This document shows positions 18,371-26,866 of a DNA stretch of 59,775 nucleotides, in pieces. The stretch spans positions 6,450-66,224 of the forward strand of contig NZ_VKDF01000001.1 in NCBI RefSeq assembly GCF_007096355.1, written 5' to 3'. A program made the translations under genes and the position numbers. Source of the DNA: Paracoccus sp. M683. Its GTDB lineage: Bacteria; Pseudomonadota; Alphaproteobacteria; Rhodobacterales; Rhodobacteraceae. Positions within the stretch are counted from its first letter, which is position 1. Each line of letters opens with the position of its first letter. The notes under the pieces are model-generated. The model did no database searches. It saw only the letters and a program-made list of their open reading frames with translations, and was not told where the DNA came from.

Positions 18371-20974
18371 TCAACGCTTCGTTTGCGCCAGCATGCGGCG
18401 CAGGATTGATGACAGCACACCACCCGCGCGCAGCAGATCGACCTCTTGCCCGGTCTCGACGGCGGCGCGGCACTGGATCATATGCGCGTCCCCCCCTGAT
18501 CGCGACCAGCGCACAGGCACAGCCATGCCGGGTGACAGCGCCGCATCTGGCAGGTCGATCCCGAACCGATCAGATGGCTTGATACCGGCACCGGCGGGCT
18601 GCATCTCATCTGTGATCTGCAAGGGCAGCACGCCCATGCCGATCAGATTGGTGCGGTGAATACGCTCAAAACTGCGGGCGATCACCGCGCGGCATCCCAG
18701 CAGGGCCGCGCCCTTCGCGGCCCAGTCCCGGCTGGACCCCATGCCATAGCGTTCACCCGCAAGGATCACGACCGGCACCCCTCGACCTGCCAGCAGATCG
18801 GCGGCCAGATAGGCCGGCATCCGGGCACCATCATCAAGCAGCGTCCAGGCCGCTGGCAGGTCCAGCGCCAGATGGTTCCGCGCCAGCCTGTTGGTGAACA
18901 ACCCGCGCAGCATCACCTGCCAATTGCCACGATAGGCGGCATAGACGTTCAGGTCATTCGGGTCACCGCCACGTTCGACCAGCCATTTCCCGGCCTCGCT
19001 GTCAGGGCTGATCCACCCCGCAGGCGAGATATGGTCGGTCGTCATGTCGTCGCCCAGAACCATAAGCGGCGCGGCCTGATACCGGCCAAGCCGCGATGTC
19101 TTGGACAAGGCCGCGAATTTCGGCCGGCGCAGGTTGCGCGATGCCGGATCCCAGGGGAAACGCGGCGAGACCGGGCTGTCGATCGCGTCCCAATCCGGGT
19201 TTCCAGCCGCCCTTGCAAAGGCCGCAGGCACGTCACCGGCACGAAAACCCGCCTGCATGGCGGCCTCGATTTCGGCGTCGTCAGGCCAGATATCGGCCAG
19301 TCGCACGGGCCTGCCATCGCGCCCCGGCCCAAGCGGATCGTTCAGGATGTCGCCATCGACCCTGCCCTTGATGGCATAGGCGATGACCAGCGGCGGCGAG
19401 GCCAGATAGCCAAGGTCCAGCTTCGGATGCACCCTACCGGGAAAATTGCGATTGCCCGACAGCACGGCACAGATCGCGCGGCCCTGTTCCAGCGCCCCCT
19501 CGATCACCGCAGGCAAGGGGCCGGAATTGCCGATGCAGGTGGTGCAGCCGAAACCGACAATGTCAAAGCCAAGCGCCGACAGGTCGCCCAGCAGCCCCGC
19601 CCGCGCCAGATAATCCCGCGCCGAGGGCGAGCCCGGCGCCAGCGAGGTCTTGACCCAGCCCGGCACCGACAATCCGCGCGCCCGCGCCTTTCGCGCCAGC
19701 AGCCCCGCCGCGATCAGCAATCTTGGGTCAGAGGTGTTGGTGCAGCTGGTGATCGCCGCGATCCCTACCGCGCCATCGGGCACCGCGCCCGCCGCATCGG
19801 GATCGGGATCGGGATCGGTCAGCTTGCGGCCAATGGCCTGCTCGATCCCGCTGCGCGCCTGTGCCGGGGCGATGCGGTCCTGCGGGCGGCGCGGCCCGGC
19901 AATTGTGGGCGACAGGGATGACAGGTCGATCACCAGCACCCGGTCAAAATGCGGTGCCTGAACGGGGTCGAACCACAGGCCCATGGCGCGAAACACCGGC
20001 CCGATCGCATCGGTCAACCGCTTTGGCCGCGCCGTCTGTTCCAGATAATCGACCGTCCGCTGATCCACCGCGAAAAACCCGGTCGAGGCGCCATATTCCG
20101 GCGCCATATTCGCGATAACCGCGCGCGCACCTGCGGACAGCGTCGACACGCCCGGCCCGAAAAACTCGACAAAGCTGCCCGCCACCCCGATCTGGCGCAG
20201 GCGATGCGTGATTTCCAAGGCCAGATCGGTCGACAGCACGCCCCCCGGCAAAGCGCCATCCAGCCGCACACCAACGACCTCGGGCATGGCCAGCGCCGTG
20301 GCCTGCCCGAACATCACGCTTTCGGCCTCTAGCCCGCCGATGCCCCAGCCAAGCACGCCGATGCCGTTGATCATCGGCGTATGGCTGTCCGTCCCCAGCA
20401 GCATATCGGGATGAGCCCGACCATCCGCGCCGATGTCCAGAACGCTTGCCAGCTGTTCCAGATTGATCGTGTGCATGATGCCGGTGCCGGGCGGGTTGAC
20501 ATGCACCCCCGCCATATTGGCCGAGGCCCATTTCATGAAGGCATAGCGTTCGCGGTTTCGGGCAATCTCGCGCGCGGCATTCTGGCGGCTGGCGGTCGGC
20601 TCGGCCCGGATATCGACGGCCAGCGAATGATCGACCGACACCTCGACCGGCAATTGCGGTGTCAGCGCGCGAGGATCGCCCCCCGCCTCGGCCAGCGCAT
20701 CGCGCAACCCGGCGATATCGGCCAGCGCCGGGGTGCAGGTCGTGTCATGCATCAGGATGCGGTTGGGGCGAAAGCTGAACTCGAACCCCGTGGGCCGTCG
20801 CTGAAGCCAGGCATCCAGCGCCTGCAACAGCGGGCCGGTCTGTCCGGTTTCGCGCAGGTGATTTTCCGCCAGCAGGCGCAGCACATAAGGCAGGCGCGGC
20901 AGCCGGTCGCCCAGCACGCCGCGCAGATCGGTATGGCGAAGGCGCCGCCCGTCGATGAAGGTTTCCGCCTGCAT
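18371..20974 (-). CDS. Aconitase family hydratase (AcnA/AcnD-like paralogue)
   Basis: A 867-residue iron-sulfur dehydratase. The three cluster cysteines are visible in ITSCTNTSDPRLL and FGCTTCIGNSGPLP, and the swivelling C-terminal domain carries RYGMGSSRDWAAKGAALLG. The usual reaction is dehydration and rehydration of a hydroxy tricarboxylate such as citrate or 2-methylcitrate. It is somewhat shorter than typical housekeeping AcnA (about 890-900) and near AcnD length. The start is ATG 20974 with TGAGGTTCCG upstream, only 7 bases after the aldolase stop, so it is the last gene of the TctCBA-dehydrogenase-racemase-kinase-aldolase operon. That context suggests a dedicated catabolic substrate rather than the citric acid cycle, although a housekeeping role cannot be excluded from sequence. 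Confidence 0.9.
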   Translation of the reverse strand: MQAETFIDGRRLRHTDLRGVLGDRLPRLPYVLRLLAENHLRETGQTGPLLQALDAWLQRRPTGFEFSFRPNRILMHDTTCTPALADIAGLRDALAEAGGDPRALTPQLPVEVSVDHSLAVDIRAEPTASRQNAAREIARNRERYAFMKWASANMAGVHVNPPGTGIMHTINLEQLASVLDIGADGRAHPDMLLGTDSHTPMINGIGVLGWGIGGLEAESVMFGQATALAMPEVVGVRLDGALPGGVLSTDLALEITHRLRQIGVAGSFVEFFGPGVSTLSAGARAVIANMAPEYGASTGFFAVDQRTVDYLEQTARPKRLTDAIGPVFRAMGLWFDPVQAPHFDRVLVIDLSSLSPTIAGPRRPQDRIAPAQARSGIEQAIGRKLTDPDPDPDAAGAVPDGAVGIAAITSCTNTSDPRLLIAAGLLARKARARGLSVPGWVKTSLAPGSPSARDYLARAGLLGDLSALGFDIVGFGCTTCIGNSGPLPAVIEGALEQGRAICAVLSGNRNFPGRVHPKLDLGYLASPPLVIAYAIKGRVDGDILNDPLGPGRDGRPVRLADIWPDDAEIEAAMQAGFRAGDVPAAFARAAGNPDWDAIDSPVSPRFPWDPASRNLRRPKFAALSKTSRLGRYQAAPLMVLGDDMTTDHISPAGWISPDSEAGKWLVERGGDPNDLNVYAAYRGNWQVMLRGLFTNRLARNHLALDLPAAWTLLDDGARMPAYLAADLLAGRGVPVVILAGERYGMGSSRDWAAKGAALLGCRAVIARSFERIHRTNLIGMGVLPLQITDEMQPAGAGIKPSDRFGIDLPDAALSPGMAVPVRWSRSGGDAHMIQCRAAVETGQEVDLLRAGGVLSSILRRMLAQTKR

Positions 20975-20981
20975 CGGAACC

Positions 20982-21623
20982 TCAGGCGGGGCCAAAGCTG
21001 GCCGTCAGGTCTGCGACCTGCGCTGGCGTCAGCAAACGCAGCTTCTGGCCGCGCAGCGCAACCAGCAGGCGGGCGGTTTCCTCCAACTCCTCTGCGGCGG
21101 CAACGGCGGAAAACAGGTCCGTGCCGCTGACCACCGGCCCGTGATTGGCCAGAAGCACGGCGGCGTGACGTCCCTGAAGCGCGCGGACCAGGTCGCCCAT
21201 TACCGGATCGCCGGGTTTGGCATAAGGCACCAGCCTGACCCGCCCCACCCGCATGACCACATAGGGGGTCAAGGGCGGAATGCAGTCGTCGGGGTCGGTA
21301 TCGGCAAGGCAGGACAGGGCAGTGGCCCATGTCGAATGCAGATGCACGACCGCGCCCGCCTGTGGCCGGGTATCGTAAAAGGCCTGATGCAGAAACACCT
21401 CTTTCGTGGGTTTGTCCCCCGCGAGATGCCGGCCATTGGCGTCCAGCCGGGCGATACGGTCGGGGTCCAGATCGCCAAGGCCCACATTCGTCGGGCTGAC
21501 CAGAAAGCCATCGTCCAGCCGGACCGAGACATTGCCCGCCGTGCCCACCGAAAACCCGCGCTGAAACAGCGACCTGCACAGATCCGCCATCTGCAACCGC
21601 GCCTGACGTTCCTGATCGGTCAT
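20982..21623 (-). CDS. otnC: Class II aldolase family, probable 3-oxo-tetronate 4-phosphate decarboxylase
   Basis: A 213-residue zinc-dependent aldolase/adducin-type enzyme. Zinc ligands are visible as the HLH pair in VVHLHSTWATALSC and the later H in VLLANHGPVVSG. SVGTAGNVSVRLDDGFLVSP is the typical phosphate-binding N-terminal segment. Beside DUF1537 kinases this family decarboxylates 3-oxo-tetronate 4-phosphates to dihydroxyacetone phosphate. Its start overlaps the kinase stop (ATGA), which supports that pairing. L-fuculose-phosphate-type aldolase activity is the alternative. Confidence 0.82.
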   Translation of the reverse strand: MTDQERQARLQMADLCRSLFQRGFSVGTAGNVSVRLDDGFLVSPTNVGLGDLDPDRIARLDANGRHLAGDKPTKEVFLHQAFYDTRPQAGAVVHLHSTWATALSCLADTDPDDCIPPLTPYVVMRVGRVRLVPYAKPGDPVMGDLVRALQGRHAAVLLANHGPVVSGTDLFSAVAAAEELEETARLLVALRGQKLRLLTPAQVADLTASFGPA

Positions 21624-22912
21624 GACCGTCTTTCCATCATGCGCAGGGCCTTGGCAAAGAAATCCTCGGCGCCAAAATTGCCCGATTTCAACGCCAGAAG
21701 CACCGGCGCGCCATCTGCCTGGCCCAGGCCCAGGATCGGCACGCCGGGGTCGATTTCCGGGCCTATCCGCATATCCCGCGCGCCCAATGTCGCTGTCACC
21801 GCCTGCGCCACCGCGCCCGAGGTCTCGCCCCCCGCCACGACGATCCGACGATAGCCGCGCGCGACCAGATCCCGCGCTGTCTGGGCAAACAGCGCGTCCA
21901 GCCGGTCCGCCACCTGTTCGCGGCCAAAGCGCCGCTGCATGGCGCCCACCTGATCGGGCGTTCCAGAGGAATAGACCAGCGGCGCCCGCCCGGAATGACC
22001 TTCCACGAACGCCACCAGATCAGCGGCGGTAACGCGGCCTTCCATTACCGCGGGCACGTCGATCGCAAGGGTCGGGTGGCCGGCGGCATGGGCCCGAACC
22101 TGCCCGCGCGTCGCCCCCGAACAAGAGCCCGCAAGAATGACCGCCGGTCCATCCGCCGGGGCAAAGTCCTGCACCCCGCCTTGCGCTCTGCCCGCCCTGA
22201 TGAAGTTGCGCGGCAAGCCAAGCGCGATGCCCGAGCCCCCGGTCAACAGTGAAACGCCGTCCAGCGCCGCACCGATTTCCAGCAGATCGGCATCGGATAT
22301 CGCATCCACAACGGCAAAGCCCTGCCCCTGCGCCGCGATCCCGTCCAGCGCCGCCCGGATAACACTGGCACCGGCCGTCACCTGCGACAGCGGCACCAGC
22401 CCGATGCCCGCATCGCTTTGCCGGCCAAGCACGCGCCGCAGGTCGGGATCAGTCATCGGCGTCAGCGGGTGATCCTGCATCCCGCTTTCGTTCAGCAGCC
22501 GGTCAAAGACGAACAGATGCCCCTGATAGACGGTGCGCCCCGCCCCCGGAAAGGCCGGGCAGACCACGACCGCGCGCGCATCCATGGCCCGCGCCAGTGC
22601 CTCGGCCACAGGGCCGATATTGCCCTGATCGGTGGAATCGAAGGTCGAGCAATATTTGAATACGATCTGTTCGCAGCCCTGCACCAACAGCCAATCCAGC
22701 GCAGCCAGGGACATGGCCACGGCCCGATCCGCCGGGACCGAGCGGCTTTTCAGCGAAATCACCGCCGCCTCGACCGACGGATCCGCCGATCCCTGCGGCA
22801 CACCGGGATATTGCGCCGTTCGCAACCCGCCTTCAGGGGCAACGCCTTTGGCCAGCGTATTGGCGATATCGCTGCCGCCGGTGAAATCATCCGCAATGAC
22901 GCCGATCAGCAT
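21620..22912 (-). CDS. otnK: DUF1537 four-carbon acid sugar kinase (3-oxo-tetronate kinase-like)
   Basis: A 430-residue kinase. The N-terminal acid-sugar-binding domain starts MLIGVIADDFTGGSDIANTL with the conserved DDFTGGSD. The C-terminal nucleotide-binding domain contains IVVAGGETSGAVAQAV. Family members phosphorylate D-threonate or 3-oxo-tetronates at O4. It overlaps the racemase-like gene by 7 bp and the aldolase by 4 bp. With an OtnC-type aldolase adjacent, 3-oxo-tetronate is the most likely substrate class, but the usual LtnD dehydrogenase and OtnI isomerase are absent and are replaced here by other families. Confidence 0.88.
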   Translation of the reverse strand: MLIGVIADDFTGGSDIANTLAKGVAPEGGLRTAQYPGVPQGSADPSVEAAVISLKSRSVPADRAVAMSLAALDWLLVQGCEQIVFKYCSTFDSTDQGNIGPVAEALARAMDARAVVVCPAFPGAGRTVYQGHLFVFDRLLNESGMQDHPLTPMTDPDLRRVLGRQSDAGIGLVPLSQVTAGASVIRAALDGIAAQGQGFAVVDAISDADLLEIGAALDGVSLLTGGSGIALGLPRNFIRAGRAQGGVQDFAPADGPAVILAGSCSGATRGQVRAHAAGHPTLAIDVPAVMEGRVTAADLVAFVEGHSGRAPLVYSSGTPDQVGAMQRRFGREQVADRLDALFAQTARDLVARGYRRIVVAGGETSGAVAQAVTATLGARDMRIGPEIDPGVPILGLGQADGAPVLLALKSGNFGAEDFFAKALRMMERRS

Positions 22913-23598
22913 GAGGCAGCACCCTTTCCAACGGCGCCCGCGCCCAGCAGGCCACGCAGCTTCGCAATCGCAGATTCCGGGCTGGTCAGAACCGGCAGCG
23001 CAGTGGCGCCGCCAACCTCGACCGCCGCCCGAGCCATCGAGAAATGCGCAAGCATGATGGCATCAAAACCGGCAAGCCCCGCCGCAGCCTCGGCAATCAG
23101 CAGGTCATGGCGCGCGCCATCGCCCGACTTCAGCGCGTCCAGGGCACCAGGCACGAAGATCGGCGTGATCCGCGCATCCGCGCCGATCCTTGCCGCCTCG
23201 TCGTGAAATTCCTGCTTCAAACCATCAGCGGCGGGGGGAAAGGTATACAGCATGGCCGTTCGCCCGCCCAAGGCAATGGCGGCCTGAAACATCGCTTCGT
23301 TCGGCTTCAGCACCGGGATCGGGGCAAGCCGCGCGGCGGCCTCGATGCCGGTGCCGAAGGCCGAACAGGTGAACAGGATCGCGGCCGGGTCCAGATCCCG
23401 CGCATAGTCGGCCAGCCGCAGGATCCGTGCGTCAAGCTGGGCCTGCGATGCCCGCCCGGCTGCCAGATCGCCCGACAGCGCCTCTTCCAGGATCGAGAAG
23501 ATCTGCGCCTGCGGCCAATGCGCGGCAAAGGCCGCCTCGATGGGCTGGATCGCCACGCGCGTGGCATGGATCAGTGCGATGCGTGGGGTGCTGGTCAT
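22906..23598 (-). CDS. Asp/Glu racemase superfamily protein with a single active-site cysteine
   Basis: A 230-residue protein of the aspartate/glutamate/hydantoin racemase fold. The first catalytic Cys is C78 in ILFTCSAFGTGIE. At the place of the second Cys the sequence is IMLAHFSMARAAV, so the partner residue is missing; the only other Cys is the C-terminal C230. Two-Cys racemases need both, so this enzyme may do a one-base reaction, such as decarboxylation or isomerisation, or a lyase reaction. KPNEAMFQAAI near residue 98 is typical of a subgroup often labelled only as Asp/Glu racemase. It lies 39 bp after the dehydrogenase in the acid-sugar operon. Confidence 0.75.
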   Translation of the reverse strand: MTSTPRIALIHATRVAIQPIEAAFAAHWPQAQIFSILEEALSGDLAAGRASQAQLDARILRLADYARDLDPAAILFTCSAFGTGIEAAARLAPIPVLKPNEAMFQAAIALGGRTAMLYTFPPAADGLKQEFHDEAARIGADARITPIFVPGALDALKSGDGARHDLLIAEAAAGLAGFDAIMLAHFSMARAAVEVGGATALPVLTSPESAIAKLRGLLGAGAVGKGAASC

Positions 23599-23637
23599 GG
23601 GGCGAACCTTTCGCTGGTGAAGCAGGGGACGGCAGGC

Positions 23638-24711
23638 TTAGCCCACCGCGACGGCCTCGGCGACGAAGCTGCCGAACTGGTCGGTATTGACCTGACCGCC
23701 CAGATCGCGCGTGCGGCGGGTCGGATCATCGACCACCTTGTCGACCGCCCGGTCTATTGCCGCGCCCGCATCCTGAAGCTTCTGGATACCGCGCTGTTCG
23801 CCCAGCCAGGACAGCATCATCGCCGCCGACAGGATCAGCGAGGTCGGGTTGGCCACGTTCTGCCCCTGAATATCGGGGGCCGAGCCATGCTGCGCCTGCG
23901 CGCAGCACAGCCCCGTTTCGGCATTGGCGTTTATCGAACCCGCCAGCCCCAAAGACCCTGACAGTTCCGAGGCCAGATCGGACAGGATATCGCCATAGAA
24001 ATTCGTCGCAACCACCACGTCATAGGTTTCGGGCTTGCGCACCAGCAGCGCGGCAAAGGCGTCGACGATCAGTTCTTCGGTCTGCACCTCGGGAAAATCG
24101 GCGGCGACGGCGCGGAAGCATTCCAGAAACAGCCCATCCGTCATCAGGAAGGAATTGGCCTTGTGGATCGCCGCCACTTTCTTGTTGCGCTTCATCGCCA
24201 GCGTGAACGCCTGACGGCAGATCCGCATCGAACTGTGGCGGGTGATCTTGCGAACCGACAGCGCCATATCGGGATCGGGCATCATCTCGCCCACGCCCTT
24301 GAACATGTTGCGGTCGGGATAGAACCCCTCGGTCGCCTCGCGCATGATGACCAGATCCATGCCGGGCGCCTTGTTCGGGATGGATGGGCGCGACCGCGCG
24401 GGGCGGACATTGGCGTAAAGATCCAGCCCCACCCGGAACCCGCCCGAGACATTGCGCCCGCCCTCGGCCACCGGCGGATAGTCCATATGCGACTGCGTGC
24501 CCAGGATGATGCCGTCGAACTCGGTCCGAGCGCGGTCAAGAACGTCCTGCCGCAGGGTGGTGCCGTATTTCTTCAGCGAGGTGAAGCCGACCTCTTCTTC
24601 CTGAAAGGTCAGGCCCAGGTCGTATTTCCGGTTGGCGGCCGCGACGACTTTCAGCGTCTCGGTCATGATTTCCGGGCCGATGCCGTCGCAAGGCAGGGTC
24701 ATGATGCGCAT
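23638..24711 (-). CDS. Isocitrate/isopropylmalate dehydrogenase family protein
   Basis: A 357-residue NAD(P)-dependent metal-requiring beta-hydroxyacid dehydrogenase. Start MRIMTLPCDGIGPEIMTETL; substrate arginines lie in YANVRPARSRPSIPN and VIMREATEGFY; VAAIHKANSFLMTDGLF has the catalytic Lys; DILSDLASELSGSLGLAGS supplies metal-binding Asp residues; and the C-terminal segment following GSAPDIQGQNVANPT binds the cofactor. The Q in APDIQGQ, where classical IPMDH has an AG, and the RNVSGGFR loop suggest a substrate other than isopropylmalate. AGAAGGAAAATCG upstream supports ATG 24711. In context it could oxidise the C3 hydroxyl of an acid sugar or a hydroxylated tricarboxylate, with or without decarboxylation. 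Confidence 0.85.
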   Translation of the reverse strand: MRIMTLPCDGIGPEIMTETLKVVAAANRKYDLGLTFQEEEVGFTSLKKYGTTLRQDVLDRARTEFDGIILGTQSHMDYPPVAEGGRNVSGGFRVGLDLYANVRPARSRPSIPNKAPGMDLVIMREATEGFYPDRNMFKGVGEMMPDPDMALSVRKITRHSSMRICRQAFTLAMKRNKKVAAIHKANSFLMTDGLFLECFRAVAADFPEVQTEELIVDAFAALLVRKPETYDVVVATNFYGDILSDLASELSGSLGLAGSINANAETGLCCAQAQHGSAPDIQGQNVANPTSLILSAAMMLSWLGEQRGIQKLQDAGAAIDRAVDKVVDDPTRRTRDLGGQVNTDQFGSFVAEAVAVG

Positions 24712-24818
24712 TCGATTTTCCTTCTGTGATGGGGTGCGGGCGGGACAGTCCTGCCCATCGTTGCCGGGATGCCCACGCGCCCCGAATGGCGGGGCCGGGC
24801 GTTGTCTGTAAGATGCCG

Positions 24819-26363
24819 TCAGTCGCCATCCGACACGGCTTCATGCGGGCGCTGCGCCTCGATCCCCGATTTGATCCGACGACCCAGGATGATCGGCAGG
24901 ACAAAGCCGGTGATCGCGACGATCCACAGCCCGATGGCCAGCGGGCTGGCAAACAGCGCCGTCCAGTCGCCATCCGAAATCGTCATCGCGCGGCGCAGGT
25001 TCACCTCCATCTGGTTGCCCAGCAGGATGCCAAGGATAACCGGCACCAGCGGCACGTCCAGCTTGCGCAGCACCCAGCCCAGCAGACCGAAACCCACCAT
25101 CAGCGTCAGGTCGAAGGTCGACCCCGAGATGCCATAGATCCCCACGAAGGAAATCATCGCCACCACGGGCATCAGGATCCGCGTCGGCACCAGAAGCACG
25201 CGGGTAAACAGGCCCACCATGGGGATATTCAGCGCCAGCAACATGAAGTTGCCGATGAACAGCGCGGCGATCAGCCCCCAGACGACGTCGGGATTGTTGG
25301 TGAACAGAAGCGGGCCGGGCGTGATGTTCAGCGACAAGAGAACCGCCAGCAAGACCGCCGTGGTCCCCGATCCTGGCACCCCAAGCGCCAGCATCGGGAC
25401 CAGCGCGCCACCGGATGCGGCATTGTTGCCGACCTCGGGTGCCACGACACCGCGCGGATCGCCCTTGCCGAAGGTCTTGCCGTCGCGGTCGACGATCTGC
25501 TTTTCCAGCGAATAGGACAGGAATGACCCAAGCGAGGCCCCGGCGCCGGGCAACACGCCCGCGATAAAGCCGATGACGGTCGAGCGTCCCATGGTCGGCA
25601 CACAGCGTTTCAGCGTGGCCATATCCGGCATGAGCGAGCCGATCTGCATGGCCCCGGCCTTGCCCGCCGCGCCGCCGCGGTGATGTTCCAGAAAGATGAA
25701 CACCTCGCTTAACGCGAACAGGCCGACAATGGCGATCAGAAAGTCGATACCGTCGAACAGATGCATCTCGCCAAAGGTGAACCGCTGAACGCCGGTCTGG
25801 GTATCGACGCCGATCATGGCAATCGCCAGCCCAAGCGCCGCGGCAAAGGCGGATTTGGCCTGATTGGTCGAGGAAATGCCGCCAAGCGTGGCAAAGGCCA
25901 GGGTGAACAGCACGAAATACTCGGCCGGGCCGAACAGCAGCGCGACCTTGACCAACTGCGGCGCCAGCAGCACCAGCCCCCATGTGGCGAAGAACGCGCC
26001 GACAAAGGATGCGATACCCGAAAGCGACAGCGCCTCGCCCGCCTTGCCCTGCTGGGCCATGGGATAGCCGTCAAGACAGGTCATCATCGCCGGTTCATCG
26101 CCGGGAATGTTCAGCAGGATCGAACTGATCCGTCCGCCATACATGGCCCCATAATACACCGAGGTCAGCAGGATCAGCGATGGGGTCGGGCCAAGCCCAA
26201 GCGAGAAAGCGATAGGGATCAGGATGGCGACGCCATTGGCCGGCCCAAGCCCCGGCAACGCGCCCATCAACGTGCCCAGAAAACAGCCCAGCAGCGCCAG
26301 AAACAGGTTCTGAACCGTGAAGGCAACGATGAAGCCATCCGCAAGAGATGCAAGAGTTTCCAT
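24819..26363 (-). CDS. tctA: Tripartite tricarboxylate transporter, large permease TctA
   Basis: A 514-residue membrane protein with about 11-12 helices. The family signature is GTLMGALPGLGPANGVAILIP near residue 30, repeated in the second half as GVLPGAGASLGSFLSYSLEK with PEVGNNAASGGALVPMLALG following. TctA is the cation-coupled channel for a carboxylate delivered by TctC. It starts 10 bp after tctB. A 107-base gap separates it from the dehydrogenase and contains only a 5-bp GCCCC/GGGGC hairpin (24779-24795) and the ribosome binding site. Confidence 0.95.
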   Translation of the reverse strand: METLASLADGFIVAFTVQNLFLALLGCFLGTLMGALPGLGPANGVAILIPIAFSLGLGPTPSLILLTSVYYGAMYGGRISSILLNIPGDEPAMMTCLDGYPMAQQGKAGEALSLSGIASFVGAFFATWGLVLLAPQLVKVALLFGPAEYFVLFTLAFATLGGISSTNQAKSAFAAALGLAIAMIGVDTQTGVQRFTFGEMHLFDGIDFLIAIVGLFALSEVFIFLEHHRGGAAGKAGAMQIGSLMPDMATLKRCVPTMGRSTVIGFIAGVLPGAGASLGSFLSYSLEKQIVDRDGKTFGKGDPRGVVAPEVGNNAASGGALVPMLALGVPGSGTTAVLLAVLLSLNITPGPLLFTNNPDVVWGLIAALFIGNFMLLALNIPMVGLFTRVLLVPTRILMPVVAMISFVGIYGISGSTFDLTLMVGFGLLGWVLRKLDVPLVPVILGILLGNQMEVNLRRAMTISDGDWTALFASPLAIGLWIVAITGFVLPIILGRRIKSGIEAQRPHEAVSDGD

Positions 26364-26373
26364 GATTCCCTCC

Positions 26374-26805
26374 TCAGAAACCGAACGGCCCCTTGGCCAG
26401 CGACAAACCCAGGATCAGGTGAAAGACGACGTAAATGCCAACCGACGTGGCGATCCCGGTGATCAGCGAGGCGACGGGACGGGTGCCAAGCCGCCAGGTC
26501 AGATAGGCCGTCGCAAGGATGGTAGCGAACACGAAACCCAGTTCGGGCAGCAGCATGCCATACAGCATCATCACCAGGGCGGCCAAAGCGATCTCGGCCA
26601 GACTTCCGGTCGTGGGCCATTCCGGTTCGGGGTCGGGCCGCATCAGAAACACGACCGAGCAGATCGCCAGGATGACCCCGATGATGATCGGAAAGGTCTT
26701 TGGGCCGATGGCGTCGGCCATGAAGCTTTCAGGGATGATGGTCGCGGCCCAGATATAGAACGCGGCCACCACCAGCCCGATACCGCCGAAGATGCGATCA
26801 CTCAT
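26374..26805 (-). CDS. tctB: Tripartite tricarboxylate transporter, small permease TctB
   Basis: A 143-residue protein with four helices. It shows the usual TctB pattern: an initial helix (FGGIGLVVAAFYIWAAT), an ESFMADAIGPKTFPIIIG motif, and two helices at the C-terminus. Two adjacent ATGs are possible. I choose the second, at 26805, because GGGAGGAA ends directly before the first, giving a better spacing of about five bases. It is encoded between tctC and tctA. Confidence 0.92.
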   Translation of the reverse strand: MSDRIFGGIGLVVAAFYIWAATIIPESFMADAIGPKTFPIIIGVILAICSVVFLMRPDPEPEWPTTGSLAEIALAALVMMLYGMLLPELGFVFATILATAYLTWRLGTRPVASLITGIATSVGIYVVFHLILGLSLAKGPFGF

Positions 26806-26866
26806 CATTTCCTCCCGTGGGTAAGACCGAGGCTGCCCCGTCCGGGGGCAGCCGACTGGCATCGGA

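Noticed and set aside
20975..20995. Upstream start for the aconitase at 20995
   Set aside because: It would overlap the aldolase gene end; ATG 20974 has a TGAGG ribosome binding site and begins the conserved N-terminus.
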